Position numbers and translations under genes: made by a program | From: Lineus longissimus | Lineage: Eukaryota > Nemertea > Pilidiophora > Heteronemertea > Lineidae | DNA length: 64,000 nt | Reading direction: 5' to 3' | NCBI RefSeq assembly: GCF_910592395.1 | Contig: NC_088322.1 | Span: 2,172,001 to 2,236,000 of the forward strand | Notes under the pieces: model-generated | Seen by the model: the letters and a program-made list of their open reading frames with translations, nothing else | The model's database searches: none | What the model was told of the DNA's origin: nothing | In this document: piece after piece, positions 27,930 to 40,002 of the stretch | Layout of the letters: each line of letters begins with the position of its first letter | Position numbering within the stretch: position 1 is the stretch's first letter

Positions 27930-28512
27930 ATGGAGAGTCAAATGGAAGGACAGATATTTAACATGAACTATTATGGTACAGTGAACAACAACTATTGTAC
28001 TGTCAATGTTAATCAGTATCCTGTTAATCAGTATCCTGTTTATCGGGAACCGGTTAATCGATATCAACCAGTAGTTTCAGGGCCTACATTTAAATGTGTT
28101 AAGTGCAATGCAACAAAACCTGAAAGTGAATTTGATAAGAACAGAAGAGGCAATTTACTGGATTATTGTAAATTATGTGGTTCCACGTTAACCAAGAAAT
28201 GTGGTAAATGTGGAGAAGTGAAATTACTAAGTGATGGTGAATTCGGTAAAGAAGGAAAAAGACGCGAATGTAGAGCTTGTTTAAATTCATACCAAAAAGG
28301 TTATCTTGATAAAAATGGTAATAGATACAAACAAAACTTGAGAGTTAACATCAACAGAATAGCCAAAGGTGAGTGCCCTGATAACTCGAAATTACATCTA
28401 GGTTGTTCCAATGAGTTCTTCATGGATTGGTTAGACTACCAAAGGGGACTATCTGCAATAGGACAAAGTCCCGAGAACAGAGTTCGAATAGGACAAAGTC
28501 CCGAGAACAGAA
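27930..28512 (+). pseudogene. Zinc-ribbon/HNH-like protein, Polinton B (truncated)
   Basis: Starts at TTTAAATGG. The N-terminus is short and repeat-poor compared with A and C (NVNQYPVNQYPVYREPVNRY). The CXXC pairs CVKC, YCKLC, CGKC and CRAC are intact. The frame reaches GQSPENRVRI and then a second tandem GQSPENR before passing into terminal-repeat sequence at about 28513, so the whole HNH-like half is lost. The break falls within the second double-hairpin unit. Confidence 0.75.
28461..28512 (+). repeat. Tandem double-hairpin unit at the deletion breakpoint of Polinton B
   Basis: GGAC-AAA-GTCC (28461-28471) and GAAC-AGA-GTTC (28475-28485) are followed by a second GGAC-AAA-GTCC (28491-28501) and a half hairpin cut at about 28512. 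Repeat length 30 bp. A and C have one unit at this site. Confidence 0.75.
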
Positions 28513-28517
28513 ATCCT

Positions 28518-29128
28518 GTCATGTTCATTACCCATAATTCCTGTCATCTTAGCAACGGACATTGTTTTGATAGCAACCGGCAAACCAGTGTTTGCTCGTT
28601 GTACAATGACAACAATCACAACAGGAAGTTGTAATCCTTGGCAACCGATTGTCAGCGACATCTTTCATTGTAACATGTAACTAAACAACCGACGCAATAA
28701 ACAAGCTTGGCAAGCTTTTCATATGTTGCCTTCAGCGGGAAACGAACCCAAGCCAAAACATAACCTCATGTGTGGAAGCTCCATGCTTTACACACTCGGC
28801 TATTGAATACAGTCTTTGGATCAATGACATTTATGCCTATTTAAAGTAACATCTGTTTAAGGTAACACCTGTTTAACATTAATTACGTCAGTGCTGCCGT
28901 CTGTTAACTTTGGTTTTAACTTCAGTTTTGGATAATGAAGACAGTAAAAAGGCCATTTATTTTAAGGAATTAACCCATTGAGCTGTAGTATTCCCTAAGA
29001 GTGTAAATAATGAGGTGGCTGGTTCTTAGGGGTTTTTAAGCTAATTTGAGGCAAAAAGGCCTGTAAGGGCTTTGGTCAAAATGGCTTCAAAATTCCTATT
29101 ATTCCTATCACCTCATTATTTACATTCT
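28518..29128. repeat. Right terminal inverted repeat of Polinton B with terminal hairpin
   Basis: Matches 17019-17626. Terminal hairpin arms at 28998-29017 (AGAGTGTAAATAATGAGGTG) and 29109-29128 (complement of AGAATGTAAATAATGAGGTG), 19 of 20 pairing. Ends in CT at 29128, so the element reads AG inward. Outside it comes about 45 bp of other sequence and then repeat E3. Confidence 0.72.
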
Positions 29129-29174
29129 GAAGTGGAAACCTAAAAATTGTGACATCTATCATAAGAGTGACTCG

Positions 29175-32100
29175 ACGCAATGGCCCAACGCGCCGCGTAG
29201 CGGCAAAAAAGCGAAGCTGGCGAAACATTTATAACGGGTCACCGTCACTTATTATTGGACTTATAGCGCATTTACAGGGTTGCAACTATTTTGCTTTATA
29301 GTGTCACCAGGAAAGAAAAGCATGCGACCTAACGCCGATCTATTTGTATAAAGTGATAATTGGAAGGTATATAGTAGGAAATATCAATAAAATAATCATT
29401 CCATGTCGTCTTTTGAGGGCATTTTTGATTGTAAAAAATATATGTGTACGTCACCGTAGTCTCTGCAATGATAATTTTATCAGAGCAGTCTCGCGCAAGT
29501 AGAAGTTCTTTACCTATGAGTTCTTCACTTATTAGTCTCAACGTCTGGCGCAAAGCCAGACGTTTTCCATTACGATTTCACTACGATGTTTGACAAGAAG
29601 GAGCAGTGCACGAGATATGCTAATGAGCAGACTTCCCTCGCTTGAGTTTCTGAAGAATGTTCCATATCGCGCAAAGCTCATCACTGCTGATTTATGACAG
29701 GCGTGCAACGGTAGGTATCTGCTCCCCAACTTCCACCCGAATACGGTACAATAAGTTACCATTTGATGGGAATGGGACAATGCCCTCACTGTGTATGGAG
29801 TCATAGGGATAAGAAGACATTATTCATTAGTGTTGGTACAAGTGATTTTGCCCAAAAAGCATGCGCATTCAAAAAACAAAATATGCAAGGTATCACACAT
29901 GACCATGACGACGTGCAGAAAGTGCACTGGCCAGTGCATACCCTATGGCTATGTACTAGTAAACATGGTAAACATGAACAACATCATTATTCATCGGCAG
30001 TTCATTTTACTCCGAGCTTTTCCTGAAACATATAGCCATGATGATTAGGCCTACCATGTACCATGACCAATAACAGCACTAGATCATGTAGATGTCAACA
30101 AGTTCACATGATGATGATGAACCGTATAATCCCGCATGGCGCATGTGGGGCAAGCGTCTAAACCAAAGCCCCAAAATCACTTGTTTTGGTCTATTTCACT
30201 TGTGTTTCCCCCCTCTCCCAGTCCATAATACATTTACAGTTTACAATCCCCGATCATGGCCCAACAAAAGGTCATCGGTTGACTAAAGGAACACAACTGT
30301 TCAATGGATTTATAGTTGAATGCGATCAAACTACGTCTTTTCAGTCGTGGATTGTAAATTTAACCCCATGGGCCTAGGGAAGGCCCTATAACAATACTTT
30401 CGACACAGTTATTATCTCCGCTGCCTCCACCATCCACCATGTTACACACAGTGCTCACTGCTGATTCTAAAATGCGCCACCTAGTCAAAACAGGACATAT
30501 GTTCTTCTAGGAATAGATCTCTTTCCAATATTTCGTCATTCCACTATCGTCATCACCTCATCATACTTTCATTGACATTACAGGCACACATCCACAGAGC
30601 ACTCTTCAAATCATCTACACAGTGGTTATCCAACTAGGATTATAAAGGTAATTTCTTAGCCCCGCACAGTGGGTTTCAGTCTTGATAAAGGGGCACTATT
30701 GCTAGCAGCTAGGTAGGCAAGATAAAGTTAGCCGAAGTAGCCGATAGGGGTCTCTCACCCCTCAAAGTCTGTCACAACTATTCAAGTTTGTACAAGGAAT
30801 ACATGCAGCGCTGACTCTAACAAGACCCAATAGGAATGTCGCACAGTCATCTGTCAAAAACAAGACCTATGTTGTAGTATGATCTCTTGCCAATATTTAA
30901 TAATTGCACTATCGTCATCACCTCATCATACTTCATTGACATTACAGGCACAAATTGACATAGATCTGACCACTGTTGCAATCAACGACACAGTCGCTAT
31001 CCAAGTAGCATTATAGAGGTAATTATCATTATCATACCTCATTAGCATGTGAACCAATCGCGTCGCGTCCTTTGCGATCACGGCAAAGCCTCATGGAATA
31101 ATGTCTTTCACCGTTGAATAATTTTTCATATTCCATGCCTACAACCTCAATTTCTTCATTATTCCATGGCTAGAAGTTCAATACTAATATAATATCCAAG
31201 ATAAAGTTACAAGAAGTAGTCAATAGGGGTCTCTCACCTCTCACTGTATGTCCATACTATTCACGCTTGTACGAGGAATACATTCAATGCTGAATCTAAC
31301 AACACCCAGTGCCCTTACTCTGTATATTAGTCACTGGAAGATGGCCCATTTCACTCCTTGCTTCTACTTCACCTATAGTCTCATTGCAAACGCCTCACTT
31401 CTATGATATCACATTCACTTTCAGCTGTCATGCAACGCAACAACTGTGCTATCTGCCATCGCACATCAACGAAGAAGTGCAGCCGCCCACATTCCACCTC
31501 ACGTCTGTCCGACCAGCTGCAATCCTCGAGGACGCCCCACTGTACCACGATTTCACTACGATGTTTGACAAGAAGGAGCAGTGCGCGAGATAGGCTAATG
31601 AGCAGACTTCCCTCGCTTGAGTTTCAGAAGAATGTTCCATATCGCGCTAAGCTCACCACTGCTGACCATGACAGGCGTGCATTGGACTGGTACAGGTTGG
31701 AACTGAACATTGAATATGCTGGTGGTGACGCTTTCTGATGAGAAGTTGGTCGTGACTGATGCAGTATCCTTGGACTTGTCCACACCATCGTTCAATCATT
31801 GCTCTCTGAGCTGCCTTGATTCTGTACTTACCCAAATACTAAGACCAAATGCCTGTTGACTGTGCTTTAAGAGAGACTGGCGCCATGCCTAGAGATATGA
31901 CTGACCCCTATTGGCAAATTTGTATGACTTTATCTTGCCTACCTAGCTGCTGCCTATAGTCTCCCTTTAACTGCGGAACACTTCAAAGTCGATAAAATGC
32001 CATGTTCCACCTTTTAATGTGTTCAGACCGCCATTTTCAAAATAATCAAGTCAGGACACTGCCTTCTAGTCTCATAATAAATTTTGCTTTCCTCAATAAT

Positions 32101-32332
32101 AACATTTCTTCTTCTTCAATGCTTTCATCATTCCAAACTTCTCCTCCTCTGACTTTTACAGGGGTACAGTCATGGCAATCAAAACCCAAATACTGAGACC
32201 AAATGCCTGTTGACTGTGCTTTAAGAGAGACTGGCGCCATGCCTAGTCTCTCTTAAAGCACAGTCAACAGACACCAACCCCCTCAGACTCAGAAACCACA
32301 AACGCCCAACCCTTCCTGATACCTTAATACTT
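29175..32332 (-). mobile_element. Repeat E, copy E3 (3158 bp, inverted)
   Basis: Same repeat as E1 in the opposite orientation, without the LINE. Flanked by CTCG (29171-29174) and CTGG (32333-32336), i.e. CGAG and CCAG on the repeat's own strand. Full length, so its 3158 bp agree with E1 minus the LINE (about 3140). It lies 46 bp outside the end of Polinton B. Short frames such as the one with FYDITFTFSCHATQQLCYLP recur in all three copies but are broken by stops. Confidence 0.75.
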
Positions 32333-32570
32333 CTGGTTTTTGATAGAATGTTTATGGAAGTTCTCCTAGCAAAGAAACATCACATTTCATACCGACTTTG
32401 GTTTGATCTTGTACCAGACATGTAGCATATTTCTTAACCAGGATGAATTCCTAACCACCAAATATCTCTACGGTGAGCACAATGGCCCCTGGCCGTTTCA
32501 ATTACATATCGAACTGAAATGTCAGTTCGTTTGTGTGTTATCATTTCATCAGAATAATGTGGACACTGTT
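32333..32570. other. Host flank with end fragment of the hairpin-ended repeat family
   Basis: No gene. At about 32473-32505 it carries GGTGAGCACAATGGCCCCTG and following bases, the 3' terminal motif of the dispersed family described at 54217-55428. Confidence 0.5.
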
Positions 32571-32574
32571 CTTA

Positions 32575-33495
32575 TACTTTCCTCCTTCCTTAAAAATGAA
32601 TTTGCTATTATCCACTCAAAAGGAGGACTGTCCTCAGTTTGTATGTAATCATTCCAAAAGATTAATGTCCCTTCTGCTCTCATCCTTTCCTCCTTTCTTG
32701 ATAATGAATGTGCTTATATCCACTCAAAAGGAGGACTGTCCTCAGTTTGTATGTAATCATCCCTAATGGATTAATGTCCCTTCTGCTCTCATTCTTTCCT
32801 CCTTTCTTGATAATGAATGTGCTTATATCCACTCAAAAGGAGGACTGTCCTAAGTTTGTATGTAATCATCCCTAATGGATTAATGTCCCTTCTGCTCTCA
32901 TTCTTTACTCCTTTCTTGATAATGAATGTGCTTATATCCACTCAAAAGGAGGACTGTCCTAAGTTTGTATGTAATCATCCCTAATGGATTAATGTCCCTT
33001 CTGCTCTCATTCTTTCCTCCTTTCTTGAGAATGAATGTGCTTATATCCACTCAAAAGGAGGACTGTCCTCAGTTTGTATGTAATCATCCCTAATGGATTA
33101 ATGTCCCTTCTGCTCTCATTCTTTCCTCCTTTCTTGATAATGAATGTGCTTATATCCAGTCAAAAGGAGGACTTTCCTCAGTTTGTATGTAATCATCCCT
33201 GATGGATAAATGTCCCTTCTGCTCTCATTCTTTCCTCCTTTCTTGAGAATGAATGTGCTTATATCCAGTCAAAAGGAGAACTGTCCTCAGTTTGTATGTA
33301 ATCATTCCAATTGATTAATGTCCCTTCTGCTCTCATTCTTTCCTCCTTTCTTGAGAATGAATGTGCTTATATCCAGTCAAAAGGAGAACTGTCCTCAGTT
33401 TGTATGTAATCATTCCAAAAGATTAATGTCCCTTCTGCTCTCATTCTTTCCTCCTTTCTTGAGAATGAATGTGCTTATATCCACTCAAAAGGCAG
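32575..33495. repeat. 109-bp minisatellite, block 1 (about 8 copies)
   Basis: Unit beginning GGAGGACTGTCCTCAGTTTG, then TATGTAATCATCCCTAATGG, ATTAATGTCCCTTCTGCTCT and further. Starts at 32622, 32730, 32839, 32948 and on, a period of 108-109 bp. Each unit has the palindrome GAGGAC-T-GTCCTC. The ORFs running through it are repeat artefacts. Confidence 0.9.
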
Positions 33496-33559
33496 AGCAT
33501 GCTCCGCACAAACCAGTGAACTCGTCACTGTCTCCATTTTCCGCTTACACAGTAGACAG

Positions 33560-35695
33560 TTCACAGTTACCAGATTGTGACTCGTGGCTGGGAATGATAG
33601 GACCCCGACCCATGATCACTGCCAAACTTCATACGTGAGACAAAAAGTTACCAGATTGTGACTCGTGGCTGGGAATGATAGGACCCCGACCCATGACCAC
33701 TGCCAAACTTTTTATGTGAGACAAAAAGTTACCAGATTGTGACTCGTGGCTGGGAATGATAGGACCCCGACCCATGATCACTGCCAAACTTCATACGTGA
33801 GACAAAAAGTTACCAGATTGTGACTCGTGACTCGGAATGATGGGACCCCGACCCATGATCACTGCCAAACTTCATACGTGAGACAAAAAGTTACCAGATT
33901 GTGACTCGTGGCTGGGAATGATAGGACCCCGACCCGTGACCACTGCCAAACTTTATATGTGAGACAAAAAGTTACCAGATTGTGACTCGTGGCTGTGAAT
34001 GATGGGACCCCGACCCATGATCACTGCCAAACTTCATAAGTGAGACAAAAAGTTAACAGGTTGTGACTCGTGGCTGGGAATGATAGGACCCCGACCCATG
34101 ATCACTGCCAAACTTCATACGTGAGACAAAAAGTTACCAGATTGTGACTCGTGACTGGGTATGATGGGACCCCGACCCATGATCACTGCCAAACTTTTTA
34201 TGTGAGACAAAAAGTTACCAGATTGTGACTCGTGGCTGGGAATGATAGGACCCCGACCCATGATCACTGCCAAACTTCATACGTGAGACAAAAAGTTACC
34301 AGATTGTGACTCGTGGCTGGGAATGATAGGACCCCGACCCATGACCACTGCCAAACTTTTCATGTGAGACAAAAAGTTACCAGATTGTGACTCGTGGCTG
34401 GGAATGATAGGACCCCGACCCATGATCACTGCCAAACTTCATACGTGAGACAAAAAGTTACCAGATTGTGACTCGTGACTGGGAATGATGGGACCCCGAC
34501 CCATGATCACTGCCAAACTTCATACGTGAGACAAAAAGTTACCAGATTGTGACTCGTGGCTGGGAATGATAGGACCCCGACCCATGACCACTGCCAAACT
34601 TTATATGTGAGACAAAAAGTTACCAGATTGTGACTCGTGGCTGTGAATGATGGGACCCCGACCCATGATCACTGCCAAACTTCATAAGTGAGACAAAAAG
34701 TTACCAGGTTGTGACTCGTGGCTGGGAATGATAGGACCCCGACCCATGATCACTGCCAAACTTCATACGTGAGACAAAAAGTTACCAGATTGTGACTCGT
34801 GGCTGGGAATGATAGGACCCCGACCATTGATCACTGCCAAACTTCATAAGTGAGACAAAAAGTTACCAGATTGTGACTCGTGGCTGGGAATGATAGGACC
34901 CCGACCCATGACCACTGCCAAACTTTTCATGTGAGACAAAAAGTTACCAGATTGTGACTCGTGGCTGGGAATGATAGGACCCGACCCATGATCACTGCCA
35001 AACTTCATACGTGAGACAAAAAGTTACCAGATTGTGACTCGTGACTGGGAATGATGGGACCCCGACCCATGATCACTGCCAAACTTCATACGTGAGACAA
35101 AAAGTTACCAGATTGTGACTCGTGGTTTGGAATGATAGGACCCCGACCCATGACCACTGCCAAACTTTATATGTGAGACAAAAAGTTACCAGATTGTGAC
35201 TCGTGGCTGTGAATGATGGGACCCCGACCCATGATCACTGCCAAACTTCATAAGTGAGACAAAAAGTTACCAGGTTGTGACTCGTGGCTGGGAATGATAG
35301 GACCCCGACCCATGATCACTGCCAAACTTCATACGTGAGACAAAAAGTTACCAGATTGTGACTCGTGGCTGGGAATGATAGGACCCCGACCCATGATCAC
35401 TGCCAAACTTCATAAGTGAGACAAAAAGTTACCAGATTGTGACTCGTGACTGGGAATGATGGGACCCCGACCCATGATCACTGCCAAACTTCATACGTGA
35501 GACAAAAAGTTACTAGATTGTGACTCGTGGCTGGGAATGATAGGACCCCGACCCATGATCACTGCCAAACTTCATACGTGAGACAAAAAGTTACCAGATT
35601 GTGACTCGTGGCTGTGAATGATAGGACCCCGACCCATGATTATTGCCAAAATTCATACTTGAGACAAAATATACCAGATTGTGACTGGCGGCTGG
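33560..35695. repeat. 81-bp satellite array (about 26 monomers) with 7-mer higher-order repeat
   Basis: Monomer begins GTTACCAGATTGTGACTCGT and has starts at 33647, 33728, 33809 and on, a strict 81-bp period. Monomer variants (GACTGGG/ATGGG, GACCACT/TTATATG, GCTGTG/CATAAG, CAGGTT) recur in the same order in monomers 10-16 and 17-23, i.e. a 567-bp higher-order unit. Monomers 2-9 show the same order with one extra. The array is flanked by blocks of the 109-bp minisatellite. Confidence 0.92.
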
Positions 35696-35699
35696 GAAT

Positions 35700-36640
35700 G
35701 AGAGGACCTAACCGCCCCAACCCCTCATACTCCTGGCACATAGGGGAAAAAGGTCTCTTTTGTGCATGTGACATGTTGTTGGAAATGATACCGCCTGTAG
35801 CCGCCCATCCTCACTGCTAAAATGAAATAAATGAGTCAAAATTTCAAATTCAAATTGATTTATTGATTGATTATCTATTCGGCTACAGTCAAAAACTATG
35901 TATATAGTACAAATTAAAAACACGTGGTCATTCAACAATATTCCATATTATCATACCTTATTAGTATGTGAGCCAATCACGTCGCGTCATTCACGACCAC
36001 GTGCCATGCGATAATTTTGACTATTCCACGGCATTATTCCACGGCTGACGTCATCGATGACGCGATATTGCAAATGGCGGCCATTAAGATTTCGACGAAA
36101 TCGGCGATAAAAAACAGCATATTTACGGCGTTTTAAGCCAGGAAGTTGCACAGTGATACTGTCAGGGTCTTGAATTACACCCACAAAGTAGGTAGGTTGC
36201 ATTGGGTGGGACTGTTACATCCACGAACAGAAAGTACAAGGCATTCAAGTTGGGCCTGGACTCGCTTCAAACAAACATCGTCTGCTAATGTAAACACACA
36301 CTGTCTACAGTACATAATGTACACGTCTTGGCTTCATACATGATTTGCGTATCCGCCGATTAAAAATCACTTTGACAGTGGTTTGGGTCGCTGTGCAAAA
36401 CCTGCTGGGCCGATTTCTTCAAGGTTTGGTTTAAAGTACTCGCAAAGCCTCGTGAAATAATTTTTTACCTGACAAATAATTTTGACTATTCTATGGCTTG
36501 ACATGCAATATTTATATAATATCCAATGGTATTCTTCGTTGCACAGAGAATGTGCGCAAAAGCAAACACACAGTAGAATGTTCACTGTTTAATGCGATAT
36601 CGACAACAGTGAAATGCTCTACTGTTGTATAGTAGAGAGT
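35700..36640. other. Host spacer between satellite blocks, with E-related fragments
   Basis: No gene seen. Around 35945-36060 and 36430-36510 there are fragments like E1 11590-11690 / E3 31024-31130 (motifs CATACCTTATTAGTATGTGA and TTCCACGGC). The A+T-rich 35820-35930 looks like the tail of a retroposon, low confidence. Confidence 0.4.
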
Positions 36641-36644
36641 ACGT

Positions 36645-37010
36645 TGCAAAAGGAGGACTGTCCTCAGTTTGTATGTAATCATTCCAATTGATTAATGTCC
36701 CTTCTGCTCTCATTCTTTCCTCCTTTCTTGAGAATGAATGTGCTTATATCCAGTCAAAAGGAGAACTGTCCTCAGTTTGTATGTAATCATTCCAAAAGAT
36801 TATTGTCCCTTCTGCTCTCATTCTTTCCTCCTTTCTTGATAATGAATGTGCTTATATACACTCAAAAGGAGGACTGTCCTCAGTTTGTATGTAATCACCC
36901 CTAATGGATTAATGTCCCTTCTGCTCTCATTCTTTACTCCTTTCTTGAGACTGAGTGTCCTAATATCTAGTCAAAAGGAGAACTGTCCTCAGTTTGTATG
37001 TAATCATTAG
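36645..37010. repeat. 109-bp minisatellite, block 2
   Basis: About 3.4 units of the same repeat as 32575-33495, same orientation, on the other side of the 81-bp array. Confidence 0.85.
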
Positions 37011-38040
37011 TCTTCGTCAACCTACGTATGTTTGGTTGAAAGGAGACTCTTGGTTTAGCTAGGCAAATTCCCCTAATTTATAACCCCGCTCCATGTGACT
37101 ACGGTGTATGCAATGCACTGTGTATATCATTGGTGATTGGAGAACCCAGGTGGATTCGTGTTTGCGAAGTTTAGGGAAAACTGGACATTTAGTAAATCAA
37201 ATAGTATAATGAGTTGTTTTTCGAAACATCAAAGGTGTGCAGTGCGAATTTTCGGAATTATTTAGCGAGCAATAACGACATATGTTAGGGGACGAGACAG
37301 CCGTTTGGCGATGGGTCGTGAAAATTTGATCCGCCATTACACAATCTCCAAACGAGACGTATTATGCGACCATATTCCATATTCCCTGCCAATTTCGATT
37401 TCCGCCATTGCACATTCTCCAAACGAGACGTATTATTCGACCATATTCCCTGCCAATTTCGATAGCTTCCATGTTGGACAGGAAGTGGCCCGTGGAAATG
37501 GACTGAAAATGGCCGCAATTGATCAATTCGTACTTAAGAGCAACGATTACAGGAACACACTTGCTCAGACATAAATTGAAATATTTTATGATTCATTGTT
37601 GTTATACGTTATTCTTGCTACAAACAAATTTTCGCGGCAACAATAGTGGTCAATACAGGCAGGGCCTTGGAGCGAGGCGACGGCGTTGATAAGACGATCA
37701 AGTTCCGGTCATGCGCAAGTCGCATTGGCAGAATAGTGTTTAAGGCACATGTGAACCACAACATCACCATCGCTGCTATCCCAACACAGCGTTAACACAG
37801 CAGCAACATAAATCCAATGCAAACCTTGCCAGCGAAGACAATTCTCATACCAAGGTCTACAAACCAGTAACCCGACTTTTAATCTCCAACTATGTATATA
37901 TGTATATATCTATTTTCCCAATAAACTTTTAACCAAAACATACTGCCTCCTCCACTTCCTCAACAAAGCACCCCTCAGTTGACGGAGACTCCAGAGTCTG
38001 CCTGCAGACTCAACCGACAATTCTAGTTTCAATTGATTAA
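37011..38040. other. Host sequence, no gene assigned
   Basis: Contains a short direct duplication around 37340-37460 (unit with TCTCCAAACGAGACGTATTA and CCCTGCCAATTTCGAT). No coding region or RNA gene recognised. Confidence 0.4.
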
Positions 38041-38215
38041 TTTCCCTTCTGCTCTCATTCTTTCCTCCTTTCTTGAGAATGAATTTGCTATTATCCACTC
38101 AAAAGGAGGACTGTCCTCAGTTTGTATGTAATCATCCCTAATGGATTAATGTCCCTTCTGCTCTCATTCTTTACTCCTTTCTTGAGAATGAATGTGCTGA
38201 TATCCACTCAAAACC
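38041..38215. repeat. 109-bp minisatellite, block 3
   Basis: About 1.6 units of the same repeat, followed by the 3' end motif of the hairpin-ended family (AACAATGGCCCCTTGCCGTT at 38230-38250). Confidence 0.8.
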
Positions 38216-38343
38216 ACCAAATATCTATATGGTTAGCAACAATGGCCCCTTGCCGTTTCATCTTTGAAAAGGGGATTATGGCAAATCATTTTGGTGTTGC
38301 CTTTTAATCTGTTCCAATGTTGTTTGTTTTCTTGCAATTGCAG

Positions 38344-38454
38344 GTCAGATTGGTTCAAAGGCTAACAAATTTGTTAAAAGAAAGGGCAAAAAAACAGTTG
38401 GTGCAACTCCCAAACAATTGAAAAGATCAGGAAACACTGAATCACCAGTCAGAG
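38344..38454 (+). CDS. Host gene, Lys-rich exon a (111 bp)
   Basis: Preceded by TTGCAATTGCAG and followed by GTAAGA, so both splice sites are good. Phase 1 in and out, 111 bp. Encodes a basic, nuclear-signal-like stretch (KRKGKKTVGATPKQLKRSG) ending ESPVR. It resembles exon b in length, phase and residue pattern (KRKGK, PK..KR, ESP), so the two look like a tandem exon duplication. Upstream exons were not found. Confidence 0.6.
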
Positions 38455-38957
38455 GTAAGATTACCTGCGTGAGATGATTTGTAAATACGCCTAATAATAT
38501 CTAATGATATAAAGAAATTCCTCTGCTAGCTCCACGCACTCCAATATATTGGTGCTTCACAAGAAGGAGAATATATGTGACACCATTTAATCTTTATGTA
38601 GACCTACTGTAATGTAATGCTCACCCAAGCTTCAGGAAATGTGGTAAATGCATGCACACAGTCTAATGTTACTTGAAAAAACTGTATTGATATTCTACTA
38701 TTTTTTTGCATTCGCATACAGCTTAATTGAAGTTTGACAACATAAGAGGATGGTGAATGGAATACTGCTGCAGCAACTGTTATGAGCAATTGTTAGACCA
38801 GCAATTATTTGTTTTTTGCCTTCTTATGGAATTTTTATTTGGGGGCATGAAGTATGGAACAGGCCTAAGCTGGTACATGTACCAATTCGTGACCTATTGT
38901 GTTGGAAAGTGGATGATCACCGACACATTGAACTTCCATTATGTTGTTTTCTTATAG

Positions 38958-39068
38958 ATGAGATGGTTTCAAGGCTGCCAAGGGTCAAAAACGCCAAAAG
39001 GAAAGGAAAGCAACCAGTTGCCCCTCCTCCCAAGCGGAAGAGAGCAGTTTTAGAATCGCCATCTAAAG
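38958..39068 (+). CDS. Host gene, Lys-rich exon b (111 bp)
   Basis: Flanked by TTTTCTTATAG and GTAAAA. Again 111 bp and phase 1-1. Encodes DEMVSRLPRVKNAKRKGKQP and on to PPPKRKRAVLESPSK. Rich in Lys/Arg/Pro, like a disordered nuclear-protein linker. Confidence 0.65.
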
Positions 39069-40000
39069 GTAAAATTTCCAGTAAGCTATAAAAGCCTTAG
39101 AAGGACAGGTATCCCTCAACTTTTGCTGGAGACTATCTGTTAATGCTACCAAAGGTACGATGTTCCCACATCGTCCAGCAGTGATCTCCTTGTTCAAAAT
39201 CATGAAGGGTTCTCACTATGACAATGCCTTTCGTATTTTCATTGTTACTGTAGCAGCTGCTCTATGTGCTACCACTTTTTGGCTCACCTGTCTTTAAGGA
39301 CAGGGGAGCTATAGCGATAGCATGTCGTCCGTCGTTGTCCGTTGTCAGTTGAACAATGGTGGCACTTTTCTTAACTGCTGGACCTAGAAACTTCAAACTT
39401 AGTGTATGGGTCATCTATTCGGTGAGCACAATGGCCCCTGGCCGTTTCCATTATTTATATATGCCCTCGCCCAACGAAGCTGAGATGGGGGCATTATGTT
39501 CTTGGCTGGTTTCCGCGCCCGCACTCTATTCCGCTCTATAACTCAGGAACCGCTTGTCCGGTAGACTTGAAATTTTCATGGTGTGAAGGCCTAGGGTCTC
39601 GAAGGTTCCCTATAGATTATGGGCCAAAGCCCAAATCCAAGATGCCCGCCAGGCCACCATATTGGTTTTTTGCATTCCGTCGCCTAACTATAGAACTGAG
39701 TGAGTGATAAACCTGAAACTTCTGTGGTGTGATGCTCTAGTGTAGGGGAGGTGCGCTATGGATTTTGGGCCCGACCTAAAATCCATCATGGCCGCCAGGC
39801 GGCCATCTTTGTTTTTTTTATTCCGCCCCATAACTTGAGAACCGAGCGAGTGATATACCTGAAACTTCTGTGGTGTGATGTTCTAGTGAAGGGGAGGTGC
39901 CCTATTGATTTTGGCCCCAACCCAAAATCCAAGATGGCCGCCAGGCCACAAACTTGATTTTTGCATTCCGCCCTATAACAGTTTAACCAGAGAACCATTC
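39069..40000. other. Intron b-c, first part: repeat-derived, with a short copy of the hairpin-ended family
   Basis: 39281-39447 is a short copy with start hairpin CTCACCTGTC-TTTAAG-GACAGGGGAG and end motif GGTGAGCACAATGGCCCCTG. 39530-39990 has three diverged tandem units of about 150 bp with AAGATGGCCGCCAGGCC-like cores. No gene. Confidence 0.5.
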
Positions 40001-40002
40001 CA

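Larger units (their letters stand above)
17643..29128 (+). mobile_element. Polinton/Maverick copy B, lacking its left end and the HNH-to-polymerase part
   Basis: Gene order: 352-aa protein, acidic protein, about 390-aa membrane protein (split by E2), capsid, 78-aa, penton, 145-aa membrane protein, ATPase (minus), integrase, truncated HNH protein, then the right terminal repeat ending at 29128. The small Pro-rich, 219-aa and polymerase genes are deleted. The left terminal repeat is not seen: the first gene begins 16 bp from the end of Polinton A. The simplest reading is that A inserted into B there, or that the junction is a deletion. Confidence 0.8.

Noticed and set aside
17019-29128. Direct repeats of about 610 bp flanking Polinton B as LTRs of a retroelement
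   Set aside because: Each matches a Polinton end with an AG-inward terminus, and orientation is explained by one belonging to Polinton A and the other to the right end of B. C has the same unit inverted at its left end.
33318-33638. ORFs within the minisatellite and satellite blocks as proteins
   Set aside because: They follow repeat periodicity, lack any domain and change frame with monomer variants.
33560-35695. CRISPR array
   Set aside because: Units are contiguous 81-bp monomers without unique spacers, in animal DNA.
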